Assembly (NCBI RefSeq): GCF_002310495.1
Contig: NZ_CP023344.1
Location: 1,054,001 to 1,118,000 of the forward strand
DNA: 64,000 bases
Reading direction: 5' to 3'
Source: Nibricoccus aquaticus
GTDB taxonomy: Bacteria; Verrucomicrobiota; Verrucomicrobiia; Opitutales; Opitutaceae
A program made the position numbers and the translations under genes. Positions 1 through 8,036 of the stretch are shown here, in pieces (positions within the stretch are counted from its first letter, which is position 1; the number at the start of each line of letters is the position of its first letter). The notes beneath the pieces were generated by a model. The model saw only the letters and a program-made list of their open reading frames with translations, was not told the DNA's origin and did no database searches.

Positions 1-704
1 GTAAGAGAGAAGCTGCGAGAGTCACCGCCTGGAGACGTCGCGATGGAATTGCCGTCCATAGTGATACTCGCGAGAGACGGATCCATACCGCGGAAACGCA
101 TGGCCGCAGCATCTTCACCGCCGGCGTAATCCACCGTGATGCCCGGCAGATTTTTCATCAGCTCGCCGATGTTACCATCGACCACGTTCCCGAAGGAGTC
201 GGCGGCCACGATGTTTTTCATGCTCATCGATTCGCGCTTCTCCTGAATCGCGCGGGCCGAACCTTCACGCTCCGAAGAAACAATAAACTCACCCAGCATG
301 TAGATTTCCGAGCTGAGATCGAAATCGACCATCTCATCCTTGCCCTCAGAAATGACCACCGTGCGCGTCTCCGCATTCAAACCGGTGTACGTAGCCGTCA
401 CTTTGTAGGTGCCGGGCGTCAGACCCGAAATGCGAAAATAGCCATCCGTAGAGGTGCGCGCCTGGAGACCAGTGCCATCCACCACGATCACCGCATTTTG
501 GAGATACTGGCCCGTACCACCGTTGGAGATTCGGCCAGTGATGACACCGCTGCCTTGGCGGGCTTCGGTGGATTGAGCGAGCGCCGACGAAGTCGGCAGA
601 ATTCCGCCTAGCAACGCACAAGCGAGCGGCAGAACGGGGACGGCACTGCGCAACCGGCTGCGGTGCGCGACTGATAGGAGCGTGTCCTTAGGGGTGGTGT
701 TCAT
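1..704 (-). CDS. TonB-dependent receptor, N-terminal part (runs off the window start)
   Basis: The visible 234 codons are the N-terminus of an outer-membrane TonB-dependent receptor; the barrel lies beyond base 1. Reading leftwards from the ATG at 702-704 there is a signal peptide (about residues 1-43, hydrophobic stretch then ALAQ). A carboxypeptidase-regulatory-like beta-sandwich follows (about 53-125, with GTYKVTATYTG). The start of a plug domain comes next (EFIVSSEREGSARAI, then NIGELMKNLPGITVDY and MRFRGMD). The same EREG-x-A-x-AI signature occurs in the island receptor at 24914-27898, so the two are one subfamily. The ligand cannot be told. The divergently oriented sugar ABC transporter makes a carbohydrate ligand possible, but that is inference only. 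Confidence 0.9.
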   Translation of the reverse strand, partial: MNTTPKDTLLSVAHRSRLRSAVPVLPLACALLGGILPTSSALAQSTEARQGSGVITGRISNGGTGQYLQNAVIVVDGTGLQARTSTDGYFRISGLTPGTYKVTATYTGLNAETRTVVISEGKDEMVDFDLSSEIYMLGEFIVSSEREGSARAIQEKRESMSMKNIVAADSFGNVVDGNIGELMKNLPGITVDYAGGEDAAAMRFRGMDPSLASITMDGNSIATSPGGDSRSFSL

Positions 705-1100
705 TGGTGTGTAGGGAAAGGCGTAGCCACGACGACGAAACGGGAAGCCTACGAACGAACGCAGAAAATGCGTCACAAGCAGACAGGGGGACTAATGAGC
801 GAAGCGGCGGACAGGGGTAGGCCGGATCTTGGGAAGACCACGACGCGTGGGGTGTACAAACCAGCCTAAATGACACGGGCGACAGCCCATAAAAATTACA
901 GTAAGAATTCGGCGGAAATCCAGTCCGATAAATCATCCCGGCAGCCTCCGCCTCTCCCATGAAAATCAATCACCCATCTCGCTGCTCCGGGGACTAAAAT
1001 GCTCCCCTCTCCCCGCGAACCGTCCGAAATTTCCATCTTCGCGCGTGACGCCGCCTGCGCTACCCCGTTGGCTCCGTCCCCCGTTTACCCGCCTCGCCTG
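705..1100. other. Divergent intergenic region
   Basis: This spacer separates the minus-strand TonB receptor from the plus-strand sugar ABC transporter and must hold both promoters. I see no convincing -35/-10 pair, RNA element or coding potential. Open frames here have no recognisable protein features. The in-frame codons 999-1100 upstream of the ATPase start are Pro/Ser/Arg-rich and do not resemble the family, so I treat them as untranslated. Confidence 0.5.
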
Positions 1101-2585
1101 ATGCCCGCCCCGCTCCTCGATCTCAAAAACATCGCCAAGACCTATCCGGGCGTCCGCGCCCTCCGTGGCGTCCAGTTCGAGCTCCGCCCCGGTGAAGTCC
1201 ACGCCCTCCTCGGCGAAAACGGCGCGGGCAAAAGCACGCTCATCAAGATCATCACCGGCCTCATCGCCGCCGACTCCGGCTCCGACATCCACGTCGCTGG
1301 CGAACTCATCGCCGACACCTCGCCTCGCCGGATGCAGCAGCTCGGCATCGCCTGCGTTTATCAAAACCCCACGCTCTTCAACGAACTCTCCGTCACCGAA
1401 AATCTCCGCATTGCCGAGGACGGCGCGATCATCTCCTGGCGCGACCGCCGCGCCAAAGCCCAGGAACTTCTCTCGCGCATCGGCGCATCGCTAGATCTCG
1501 ACGCGCCCGTGAAAGACCTGCGCATGGCCGAGAAACAACTCCTCGAAATCGCCCGCGCCCTCGGCCGCAACGCCCGCGTCCTCATTCTCGACGAGCCCAC
1601 CGCCTCGCTCTCGCAACAGGACGCCGACCGGCTTCTCGATCTCGTCGAAAAACTCCGCGCCGACGGCGTCGGCATCCTCTACATTTCCCACCGCCTCGAG
1701 GAAGTCCTCCGCATCGCAGACCGTGTCACCGTCTTCCGCGATGGCGGCTACATCGGCACCTACCTCCAGCGCGACGTCGATCGCTCCCGGCTCATCCAGC
1801 TCATGGCCGGCCGCGATCTCGCCGAGATGTTTCCAAAAACTCACGCCTCCATCGGCGACGTCGTTCTCGAAACGCGTAATCTCACCTGCGCTCGCGGCGG
1901 CGTATCCGACATCTCCCTCTCCGTCCGCCGCGGCGAAATCCTCGGCATTGCCGGCCTCGTCGGCGCCGGCCGCACCGAATTCGCCCGCACCCTCTTCGGC
2001 CTCACCCCCGCCGACTCAGGCGAAATCCTCATCGACGGAAACGCTGTCGCCATAACCTCCGTCTCCGACGCCATCGCCCATCACCTCGCCTACGTCCCCG
2101 AAGACCGCAAAGCCCACGGCGTCGTCGAAGATCTTCCCATCGCCGAAAACATTTCCCTCGCCCTCCTCCGCCGCCTCAACGGCGAATGGCTCGACGAGGC
2201 CAAGGAAAACGCACTCGCCGATAAATTCTTCCGCCAGCTCGGCGTGAAAGCTCCCAGCATCTTCGCGCAAACCCGTGCCCTCTCCGGCGGCAATCAACAA
2301 AAAGTCGCCCTCGCCCGCTGGCTCGCGACCGAACCCCGCGTGCTCATCCTCGATGAGCCCACCCAAGGCATCGACGTCGGCGCCAAGGCCGAGATCCACC
2401 GCCTCATGGGCCAGCTCGCGAAACAAGGTCTCGCCATCATCCTGATCTCCTCCGAGCTCCCCGAACTCCTCGGCATGGCCGACCGCATCGCTGTCATGCG
2501 CAAGGGCCGCCTCGCCGGCACTGTCGACGCCCGCGCCACCACCCGCGAAGCCGTTCTTCACCTCGCGATGGAGGACGCCGCATGA
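1101..2585 (+). CDS. Sugar ABC transporter, double ATP-binding protein (RbsA/RhaT/LsrA type)
   Basis: This is the cytoplasmic ATPase of a CUT2-family sugar importer, 494 residues, the usual length for RbsA-like proteins with two nucleotide-binding domains. Domain 1 has Walker A GENGAGKST (about 38-46), a divergent signature region (LRMAEKQLLEIARAL) and Walker B LILDEPTAS. Domain 2 has the degenerate GLVGAGRTE P-loop typical of the family, signature LSGGNQQKVALARW (about 394) and LILDEPTQGID. The open frame extends upstream to 999, but the ATG at 1101 gives the family-standard N-terminus (LLDLKNIAKTYPGV). It overlaps the next permease by 4 bases (ATGA), so the genes are translationally coupled. 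Confidence 0.95.
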   Translation: MPAPLLDLKNIAKTYPGVRALRGVQFELRPGEVHALLGENGAGKSTLIKIITGLIAADSGSDIHVAGELIADTSPRRMQQLGIACVYQNPTLFNELSVTENLRIAEDGAIISWRDRRAKAQELLSRIGASLDLDAPVKDLRMAEKQLLEIARALGRNARVLILDEPTASLSQQDADRLLDLVEKLRADGVGILYISHRLEEVLRIADRVTVFRDGGYIGTYLQRDVDRSRLIQLMAGRDLAEMFPKTHASIGDVVLETRNLTCARGGVSDISLSVRRGEILGIAGLVGAGRTEFARTLFGLTPADSGEILIDGNAVAITSVSDAIAHHLAYVPEDRKAHGVVEDLPIAENISLALLRRLNGEWLDEAKENALADKFFRQLGVKAPSIFAQTRALSGGNQQKVALARWLATEPRVLILDEPTQGIDVGAKAEIHRLMGQLAKQGLAIILISSELPELLGMADRIAVMRKGRLAGTVDARATTREAVLHLAMEDAA

Positions 2586-3517
2586 GCCTCGGCAAACGCG
2601 AACTCGCTCTTCTCGCCGCCATCGCCGTGCTCTTCGCGCTGCCGCTCTTCGGCGTATCCGGATTCTACACACTCGGCAATCTCCGCAATCTCGTCATCGA
2701 CAACCTGCCCGTGCTCATCGCCGCCATCGGCATGACCATCGTTATCGTCGCCGCGCAGATCGACATCTCCATCGGCTCCGTCTTCGCCGTCTGCGGCGCG
2801 CTCGCCGGTCTCGCCGCCAAGGCCGGCCTGCCCATGCCGCTCGTCGTCCTCACGACCGTCGCCGCCGGCGCAGCCTTCGGCGGACTCAACGGCCTGCTCG
2901 TCTCCCGCTTCGGCATCCCCGCCATCATCACCACGCTCGGCACGATGGTGATCCTCCGCAACGCCATCATCCGCGCCACCGGCGGCGACTGGATTCAAGA
3001 CCTCCCCTCCAGCTTCCAGTGGTTCGGCCTCGGCCAGCAAACCGCTCAACCGCTCTACATCGCCTCCGCCCTCATACTCTTCGCACTCTTCGCGTGGGCG
3101 CTCCGCAACACGTCCGCCGGCCGCAGCTTCTACGCCGTCGGTTGCGATCACGAAGCTTCCCGTCGCATCGGCCTCAATCCACCCAACGTCGTCCTCGCCG
3201 CCTTCGTGCTCATGGGCGCGCTCACCGCCGCCGCCGCCCTGCTCAACTTCACCCGCTATCCCACCATCGAGACCAACGCCGGCCTCGGCCTCGAACTCAA
3301 AGTCATCGCCGCTGTCGTCGTCGGCGGCACCGCCATCACCGGCGGACGCGGCTCACTCTTCGGCACGCTGCTCGGCGTCATCCTCCTCGGCGCCATCGGC
3401 ACCGTATTCACTTTCCTACACGTCAACCCGGCTTGGGAAAAAGCCATCCAAGGCGCGATAATCCTCGCCGCCGTCGTCAGCGATACCGCGCTCGGCAAGA
3501 AGGAGGCCGCCACGTGA
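2582..3517 (+). CDS. Sugar ABC transporter permease 1 (RbsC family)
   Basis: This 311-residue inner-membrane permease belongs to the branched-chain amino acid/ribose permease family. Hydrophobic segments run through the protein, and the family motif IDISIGSVFAVCGALAGLAA is present near residue 60. The loop GIPAIITTLGTMVILRNA and the C-terminal GGTAITGGRGSLFGTLLG are also characteristic of the family. It overlaps the ATPase gene (ATGA) and the next permease gene (GTGA), so all three are one translational unit. Two different permease genes in one operon is the arrangement of the rhamnose (RhaP/RhaQ) and AI-2 (LsrC/LsrD) importers, which use heterodimeric channels. Confidence 0.93.
   Translation: MSLGKRELALLAAIAVLFALPLFGVSGFYTLGNLRNLVIDNLPVLIAAIGMTIVIVAAQIDISIGSVFAVCGALAGLAAKAGLPMPLVVLTTVAAGAAFGGLNGLLVSRFGIPAIITTLGTMVILRNAIIRATGGDWIQDLPSSFQWFGLGQQTAQPLYIASALILFALFAWALRNTSAGRSFYAVGCDHEASRRIGLNPPNVVLAAFVLMGALTAAAALLNFTRYPTIETNAGLGLELKVIAAVVVGGTAITGGRGSLFGTLLGVILLGAIGTVFTFLHVNPAWEKAIQGAIILAAVVSDTALGKKEAAT
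3500..3506 (+). promoter_or_regulatory. Strong ribosome binding site for the GTG start at 3514
   Basis: AAGGAGG lies 7 bases before the GTG at 3514. Good Shine-Dalgarno sequences are scarce in this window, so this one is strong support for GTG as the start of the permease/binding-protein fusion, in preference to the longer open frame that begins at 3019 inside permease 1. Confidence 0.75.
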
Positions 3518-5619
3518 ACGCGCCGCAGCCCTACTTCATCCCCACCAAGCGCCCGTCGTTCCTCACGCGTTGGTGCCCCAACGCCGAGTGGGTCCTGCTC
3601 CTCGTCCTCGCGCTCGAGATCGCCGTCTTCGCCATCGCAGGCGACAACTTCCTCTCCGTCGAAAACGGTTTCGAGATCACGCGCCTCGCCGCCGAAATCG
3701 GCCTGCTCGCCTTCGGTCTCACTCTCGTCATCAAGACCGGCGGCATCGATCTCTCCGTCGGCTCGATGATGGGCCTCGGCGCCGTCGTCCTCGGCGCATC
3801 CTGGTCCGGCCTCGGCCTTCCCATCTGGATCGCCGCCACGCTCACCGTCGTCCTCGGAGCCGCCGGCGGCGCGCTCAACGGCCTGCTCATCACGCGCCTT
3901 CGCGTCCCTCCGCTCATCGTCACGCTCGGCACCTTCTCCCTCTTCCGCGGCCTCGCCGAAGCCGCGACCGGCGGCTACGTCAGCTACACCGGCTTCCCGT
4001 CGTCCTTCCTCGCCCTCGGCCAAAACTACCTCGGCGGTTTTCTCCCCGTTCAGTTCATCGTCTTCCTCGTCGTTTTCATCGCGCTCTGGCTGCTGCTTCA
4101 CCGCACCGTCTTCGGCCGCGAGCTCACCGCCCTCGGCTTCAACGCCGCCGGAGCCCGTTTCGCCGGTGTGCGCGTAGGGTCGATCACACTACGGAGCTAC
4201 ATCATCTGCGGCATCTGCGCTGCGCTCGCAGGCATCGTCTACGTCGCCCGCATCGGTCAGGCCAAAGCCGACGCCGGCACCGGCTACGAACTCCTAGCCA
4301 TCGCCGCCGTCGTTCTCGGCGGCACCGCCATCGCCGGCGGACGCGGCACGCTTCACGGCACGTTGCTCGGCCTGCTCTGTCTCGTCGTCCTCCAAAACGG
4401 CCTGCGCCTCTCCGGTCAGCCCAGCGAGATCGCCGGTCTCTGCGCCGGCCTCATCCTGATCGTCGCCATCGCGCTGAACCAGCTCTGGAACCGCCAGCAA
4501 CGCGCCGCGCAAATCGCCAGCACCCGCCCCCTTTCCAACAACCCCAACGCCACCTCTTCCGACTTTGATATGAAAAACAGCCAGGTTGCCCTCATCATCG
4601 CCGCCATCCTCGGCGGCGCCGTCCTCATCGCCGCGAGCAACATCTTCCTCGCCCGCTCGCTCACCGGTTCCCCCGCAGCCCGCAACGCCTCAGGCTCGCC
4701 CGAGCCGGTCGCGAAAAAACTCGTCGTCGCCATGACGCCGAAAGCCAAGGCCGACCCCTACTTCGTCTCCTGCAAACAAGGCGCCGACGAAGCCGCCGCC
4801 AAACTCGGCGTCGATATCCTATGGGACGCACCGACCGATCCCGATCCCGCGAAGCAAAACGAAATCGTCGAGGCATGGATCACCAAAGGCGTCGACGTCA
4901 TCGCCGCCAGCTGCGCCAGTCCCGAAGCCATTTCCTCCGTCCTCCGCAAAGCCCAGCAACGCGGCATCAAGGTCATCACGTGGGACGCCGACGCCCGCTC
5001 CGACGCCCGCAGTTTCTTCGTGAATCAAGCCACCGCCCAAGGCATCGGCTCCACGCTTGCCGACGAAGGCTCCCGCCTCGCCGGCGGCGAAGGCGAATAC
5101 GCGATCATCACCGCCTCGCTCACCGACGCTAATCAGAACGAGTGGATCAAGTTCATCAAAGAGCGCATGGCCGCCGCGCACCCGAAGATGAAACTCGCCG
5201 CCATCCACCCGTGCGACGGCCAGCGCGACAAGGCCATGCTCGAGGCCAAGAACATCACGCGCGCCTACCCCAACGTGAAGTCCATCCTCGCCATCTGCTC
5301 CCCCGCCGTTCCCGGCGCCGCCGAAGCCCTCAAACAAGAAGGCCGCACCAACGTAAAACTCACCGGCCTCTCCACGCCGAATCTGAATCGCGAATACGTC
5401 AAAGACGGCTGGGTCCAGTCCATCGTCCTCTGGAACACCATGGACCTCGGCTACCTCACCGTCACCGCCGCCAAAGCGCTCCACGACGGCTCGCTCGCCC
5501 CCGGCGCTTCCAGCGTCGCCGCCGGCAAACTCGGCTCGATCGCCATCGACGGCGACAACATCCTCCTCGGAAAACCCTTCGTCTTCACCAAAGAGAACAT
5601 CGATCAGTTCAAATTCTGA
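3514..5619 (+). CDS. Sugar ABC transporter permease 2 fused in frame to substrate-binding protein (RhaQ/LsrD + RhaS/LsrB-like)
   Basis: This is one uninterrupted 701-codon frame. Residues 1 to about 325 are an RbsC-type permease (IDLSVGSMMGLGAVVLGAS, GGTAIAGGRGTLHGTLLG). A polar linker of about 30 residues follows. At residue 353 (ATG at 4570) begins a hydrophobic export/anchor segment (ALIIAAILGGAVLIAAS) and then a periplasmic type-I sugar-binding protein. That part matches the RhaS/LsrB family throughout (WDAPTDPDPAKQNEIVEAWI, ITWDADARSD, NQNEW, STPNLNREYVKDG) and ends FTKENIDQFKF, close to the LsrB ending. No Shine-Dalgarno precedes 4570. Either the binding protein is tethered to the permease, or the internal ATG gives a separate 349-residue product. 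The ligand (rhamnose, AI-2 or another sugar) is undecided. Confidence 0.85.
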   Translation: MNAPQPYFIPTKRPSFLTRWCPNAEWVLLLVLALEIAVFAIAGDNFLSVENGFEITRLAAEIGLLAFGLTLVIKTGGIDLSVGSMMGLGAVVLGASWSGLGLPIWIAATLTVVLGAAGGALNGLLITRLRVPPLIVTLGTFSLFRGLAEAATGGYVSYTGFPSSFLALGQNYLGGFLPVQFIVFLVVFIALWLLLHRTVFGRELTALGFNAAGARFAGVRVGSITLRSYIICGICAALAGIVYVARIGQAKADAGTGYELLAIAAVVLGGTAIAGGRGTLHGTLLGLLCLVVLQNGLRLSGQPSEIAGLCAGLILIVAIALNQLWNRQQRAAQIASTRPLSNNPNATSSDFDMKNSQVALIIAAILGGAVLIAASNIFLARSLTGSPAARNASGSPEPVAKKLVVAMTPKAKADPYFVSCKQGADEAAAKLGVDILWDAPTDPDPAKQNEIVEAWITKGVDVIAASCASPEAISSVLRKAQQRGIKVITWDADARSDARSFFVNQATAQGIGSTLADEGSRLAGGEGEYAIITASLTDANQNEWIKFIKERMAAAHPKMKLAAIHPCDGQRDKAMLEAKNITRAYPNVKSILAICSPAVPGAAEALKQEGRTNVKLTGLSTPNLNREYVKDGWVQSIVLWNTMDLGYLTVTAAKALHDGSLAPGASSVAAGKLGSIAIDGDNILLGKPFVFTKENIDQFKF

Positions 5620-5648
5620 TCCTGCCTCCTCCCTCTTCTGCTTTCTCA

Positions 5649-5677
5649 AAGGCGCCGCTTAATCGCGGCGCCTTTTT
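5649..5677 (+). terminator. Rho-independent terminator of the ABC transporter operon
   Basis: The inverted repeat GGCGCCGC/GCGGCGCC (5651-5672) has a short loop (TTAATC) and is followed directly by TTTTT. It lies 30 bases after the binding-protein stop codon and before the tspO start, so it ends the ABC operon. Confidence 0.9.
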
Positions 5678-5710
5678 GCATTCCTACGCCAGACACATCT
5701 TGTTCATCCC

Positions 5711-6226
5711 GTGAATTCCGATCCAACGCCCGCTCCCATCAAACCTCGCGACTGGTTCGCTCTCACCGGCTTTCTAGCCGCCTCTTTCGCGGCCTCGGCC
5801 ATCGGTGGACTCGCCACCGCCTCCAGCGTCACGACCTGGTTCCCCACCATAGCCAAGCCCGCTTGGAATCCCCCCAGCGCCGTCTTCGCCCCCGTCTGGA
5901 CCATCCTCTATATTTTCATGTCCATCGCCGCCTGGCGCGTCTGGCGCCACCGCGAAAACCCCGCCCTGCGCCCCGCCGTCCGCGCTCTCCTCATCGCGCA
6001 TTTCCTCCAACTCATCCTCAACACCGCCTGGTCCCTCCTCTTCTTCGGCCTGCGCCGTCCCGACCTCGCCTTTATCGACATCGTCGCCCTACTCGCCGCC
6101 CTTTTCTGGATACAAGTCCGCCTCTCCCGCATCGACCGCCCCGCCGCCATGCTCTGGACGCCCTACCTCCTCTGGGTCACCTTCGCCACCGCCCTGAATT
6201 TCTCCATCTGGCACCTCAACCAATAA
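5711..6226 (+). CDS. tspO: TspO/MBR family membrane protein
   Basis: This 171-residue protein has five hydrophobic segments, the size and topology of TspO (tryptophan-rich sensory protein, relative of the mitochondrial benzodiazepine receptor). Family signatures are clear: WFPTIAKPAWNPPSAVFAPVW, ILYIFMSIAAWRVW and LNTAWSLLFFGLRRPDLAFIDI, with the C-terminal WVTFATALNFSIWHLN. TspO binds porphyrins and other hydrophobic ligands in the membrane; its role here is unknown. The start is GTG. It lies between a terminator and a convergent small gene, so it is probably monocistronic. Confidence 0.93.
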   Translation: MNSDPTPAPIKPRDWFALTGFLAASFAASAIGGLATASSVTTWFPTIAKPAWNPPSAVFAPVWTILYIFMSIAAWRVWRHRENPALRPAVRALLIAHFLQLILNTAWSLLFFGLRRPDLAFIDIVALLAALFWIQVRLSRIDRPAAMLWTPYLLWVTFATALNFSIWHLNQ

Positions 6227-6243
6227 CAGGGGCTCCCGCCGGC

Positions 6244-6276
6244 CGCATCCGTGACCATCCGTGAAATCCGTGGTTA
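6244..6276 (+). repeat. Dispersed intergenic repeat, CATCCGTG family
   Basis: It reads CATCCGTGACCATCCGTGA and then AATCCGTGGTTAC, that is, three near-copies of an ATCCGTG word about 10-11 bases apart ending in GTGGTTA. Relatives with the same ending occur at 51805, 57535, 59151, 59211, 60825, 61839 and 63082, always between genes. Confidence 0.7.
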
Positions 6277-6342
6277 CCCCCCCTCCTCTCCCATTTCTCC
6301 GAGTCAGCCCTCCCCGGCTCAATCACCTGCAAGTCTGCCCAC

Positions 6343-6373
6343 AAAAAAACCGCGCCCCAGACGGAGCACGGTT
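6343..6373 (-). terminator. Rho-independent terminator of the small exported peptide gene
   Basis: On the minus strand, AACCGTGCTCC pairs with GGGGCGCGGTT (11 base pairs including G-U pairs) around a GTCT loop and runs into seven T residues. It lies 45 bases downstream of the minus-strand gene ending at 6418. Confidence 0.85.
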
Positions 6374-6417
6374 CGCAAATCTGAGTCTCAGCTCGAAGAG
6401 CCGGAGACTTCTCTGAC

Positions 6418-6576
6418 TCAGGGCTTCTTCTCTTCTTTTTTGCCGGCCGGGCACTTGTCTTTGCAGCACTCGGAGCAGGACTTGCCTTCTTCCTTCTTCG
6501 CGTCGCCCGCCTGAGCGGCACCAGCGAACAGCATGGAGGCAAAACCGAGGGTGAGGAGGATACGGATGAATTTCAT
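6418..6576 (-). CDS. Small exported Cys- and Lys-rich peptide
   Basis: This 52-residue frame starts at the ATG at 6574-6576 (MKFIRILLTLGFASMLFAGA). The N-terminus is a textbook signal peptide with likely cleavage after AQA (residue 23). The mature part, about 29 residues, is highly charged and contains four cysteines in the pattern CSECCKDKC between Lys/Glu runs. A strong terminator follows. The Cys spacing could bind a metal or iron-sulfur group, or form disulfides in the periplasm. I recognise no family. Signal peptide, terminator and sensible composition support a real gene despite its size. Confidence 0.75.
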   Translation of the reverse strand: MKFIRILLTLGFASMLFAGAAQAGDAKKEEGKSCSECCKDKCPAGKKEEKKP

Positions 6577-6699
6577 AGAGATCGTTGACGATTTTAAGGG
6601 TTAAAAAGCACCAGCACTCAACTGGCTCGTGAGATACTACGGCGCGAGTCCGCCCATCCCTCCATTATTTTTCATGCGCCCCTCGATCGCCCTTCTCGT

Positions 6700-6784
6700 T
6701 GGTGCCCAGAGTCGGGGTCGAACCGACACTCCTTTCGGAACAAGATTTTGAGTCTAGCGCGTCTGCCAATTTCGCCATCTGGGC
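6700..6784 (-). tRNA. tRNA-Leu (anticodon CAA)
   Basis: An 85-base class II tRNA on the minus strand. The acceptor stem GCCCAGA (6784-6778) pairs with TCTGGGC, the discriminator is A, and CCA is genome-encoded. The anticodon loop CTCAAAA places anticodon CAA at 6750-6748, reading UUG. A long variable arm (TGTTCCGAAAGGAGT) and T-loop GGTTCGACCCC are visible. Confidence 0.95.
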
Positions 6785-6890
6785 GCACCGAACGAGGCCC
6801 CGACCGTAGAAACGACCGCCCCCATGTAAACGGAAATTTTGACCAACTCCTCCGCTCCCGACGACCTCCGACCCGTTTGCGCTCCTCGTG

Positions 6891-6914
6891 GAGGGACGAC
6901 CTCCGCGTCGTCCG
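6891..6914. repeat. Dispersed palindrome (GGACGAC type)
   Basis: GGACGAC (6894-6900), loop CTCCGC, GTCGTCC (6907-6913), preceded by GTGGAG. The same layout (purine-rich GGxGGG lead, 7-10 base arm, 5-6 base loop often containing CTCCG, exact complement) occurs at 12746, 42645 and 51778 with different arm sequences. Confidence 0.6.
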
Positions 6915-7114
6915 TTCCCCCAACCTCCCTCGCCCCAAAAATCTCATCGCCCAGCTCCGCTTCCCCCTCGCGAAATCCTCCCGCAGAATCCCCCCAAAAA
7001 ACTTTCCTCAAAAAACTTCCCGCCATTTTGAACGCCACCGCCCCCACCGCGTCTTACCCCACGTTAGTTACCGTTCTTTTTGGTAGTCATAGTTTGTAGT
7101 TTCTAAAAGTCGGC

Positions 7115-7156
7115 AAGGGCGCTGGTCTTTCATAGGGCCAGCGCCCTTACTGTTTT
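7115..7156 (+). terminator. Terminator-like hairpin upstream of rsmE
   Basis: AAGGGCGCTGG (7115-7125) pairs with CCAGCGCCCTT (7138-7148) as a perfect 11 bp stem with a 12-base loop, followed by ACTGTTTT. The sequence supports a transcription stop or attenuator 31 bases before the rsmE ATG. No gene precedes it on the plus strand, so it may end a short untranslated RNA. Confidence 0.55.
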
Positions 7157-7186
7157 CAGGCCCCAGCACTTCGCCAATCCGTTCTC

Positions 7187-7963
7187 ATGCCCGACTTTCG
7201 CGTTCATTCGATCCCTCCGGAAACTGCTCCGACGACTCTCCAACTAACCCCCGACGAGTCCCACCACCTGATCGTCGTCAACCGCGCCCGCCGCGGCGCC
7301 CCCGTCATCGCCTTCGACGGTCGCGGCACCGAATGGATCTGCGAACTCACGACCGACGCTAAAAACGCCGCCGTCCTCACGGTTCGCGACACGCACCGCG
7401 CCCCTCCCCTCAGCCACGCCATCACCCTCGCCCAAGCACTCCCCAAAGGCCCCGGGTTCGACGACATCATCCGCAAAGCGACCGAGATCGGTGCCGCCCG
7501 CGTCGTCCCTATCGTGAGCGAACGCACCCAGGTTCACCTCGACGGCGACCGTCAGGACAAAAAGATCGAAAAATGGCGCACCGCCGCCCTCGAAGCCGCC
7601 AAACAATGCGGCAACCCCTGGCTCCCCGAGATCGCCCCGCTGCAATCGCTCAACGCCTTCTTTGCTTCCCACTACGGAGCCCGCTCCACGAGCAACAGCG
7701 GCTACGATCTCAAACTCATCGCCAGCCTCCACCCCGGCGCGAAACCGCTCAAAACGCTCTTCGCCGAAACCGCCGCCGCCCTCGGCCACGCCCCCCGCCG
7801 CGTCCTCTGGCTCATCGGCCCCGAAGGCGATTTCACCCCCGCCGAAGTCGAAACCGCTCTCCGTTCCGGTTTCGCCCCAGCCACACTGGGCACCCTCGTG
7901 CTCCGCTGCGAAACCGCCGCCACCTACGCGCTCAGCGTGACCGCCCACGAGCTTTCACTCTGA
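7187..7963 (+). CDS. rsmE: 16S rRNA (uracil1498-N3)-methyltransferase
   Basis: This 258-residue SPOUT-family enzyme transfers a methyl group from S-adenosylmethionine to N3 of U1498 of 16S rRNA. The N-terminal PUA-like domain (about 1-75, LTPDESHHLIVVNRARRGAP) is followed by the knotted methyltransferase domain. It carries the RsmE signatures ALPKGPGFDDIIRKATEIGA, AAKQCGNPWLPEI and LIGPEGDFTPAEVETA, and the C-terminal LGTLVLRCETAATYAL knot region. Length and motif order are standard for the family. The ATG is 9 codons before the conserved region, consistent with the family. Confidence 0.95.
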   Translation: MPDFRVHSIPPETAPTTLQLTPDESHHLIVVNRARRGAPVIAFDGRGTEWICELTTDAKNAAVLTVRDTHRAPPLSHAITLAQALPKGPGFDDIIRKATEIGAARVVPIVSERTQVHLDGDRQDKKIEKWRTAALEAAKQCGNPWLPEIAPLQSLNAFFASHYGARSTSNSGYDLKLIASLHPGAKPLKTLFAETAAALGHAPRRVLWLIGPEGDFTPAEVETALRSGFAPATLGTLVLRCETAATYALSVTAHELSL

Positions 7964-8036
7964 AGCTTGGTTTCTTTGCGCCTTCGCGCCTTTGCGTGAG
8001 CGACCTCCGTCCGCGCCCCTCCCGCCGCCGCACGCC

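Larger units (their letters stand above)
6785..7186. other. Non-coding spacer with hairpins
   Basis: This region between tRNA-Leu(CAA) and rsmE has no credible gene; the frames are Pro/Ser/Arg-rich and featureless. It holds a dispersed palindrome at 6891-6914 and a strong terminator-like hairpin at 7115-7156. The stretch 7060-7114 is AT-richer than its surroundings and could carry a promoter, but I cannot place one. Confidence 0.5.

Noticed and set aside
688-969. 93-codon minus-strand frame upstream of the first TonB receptor
   Set aside because: It overlaps the receptor start in another frame, has no conserved features and occupies the divergent promoter region.
999-1100. N-terminal extension of the ABC ATPase
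   Set aside because: The 34 extra residues are Pro/Ser/Arg-rich and unlike the family; the ATG at 1101 gives the usual RbsA-type start.
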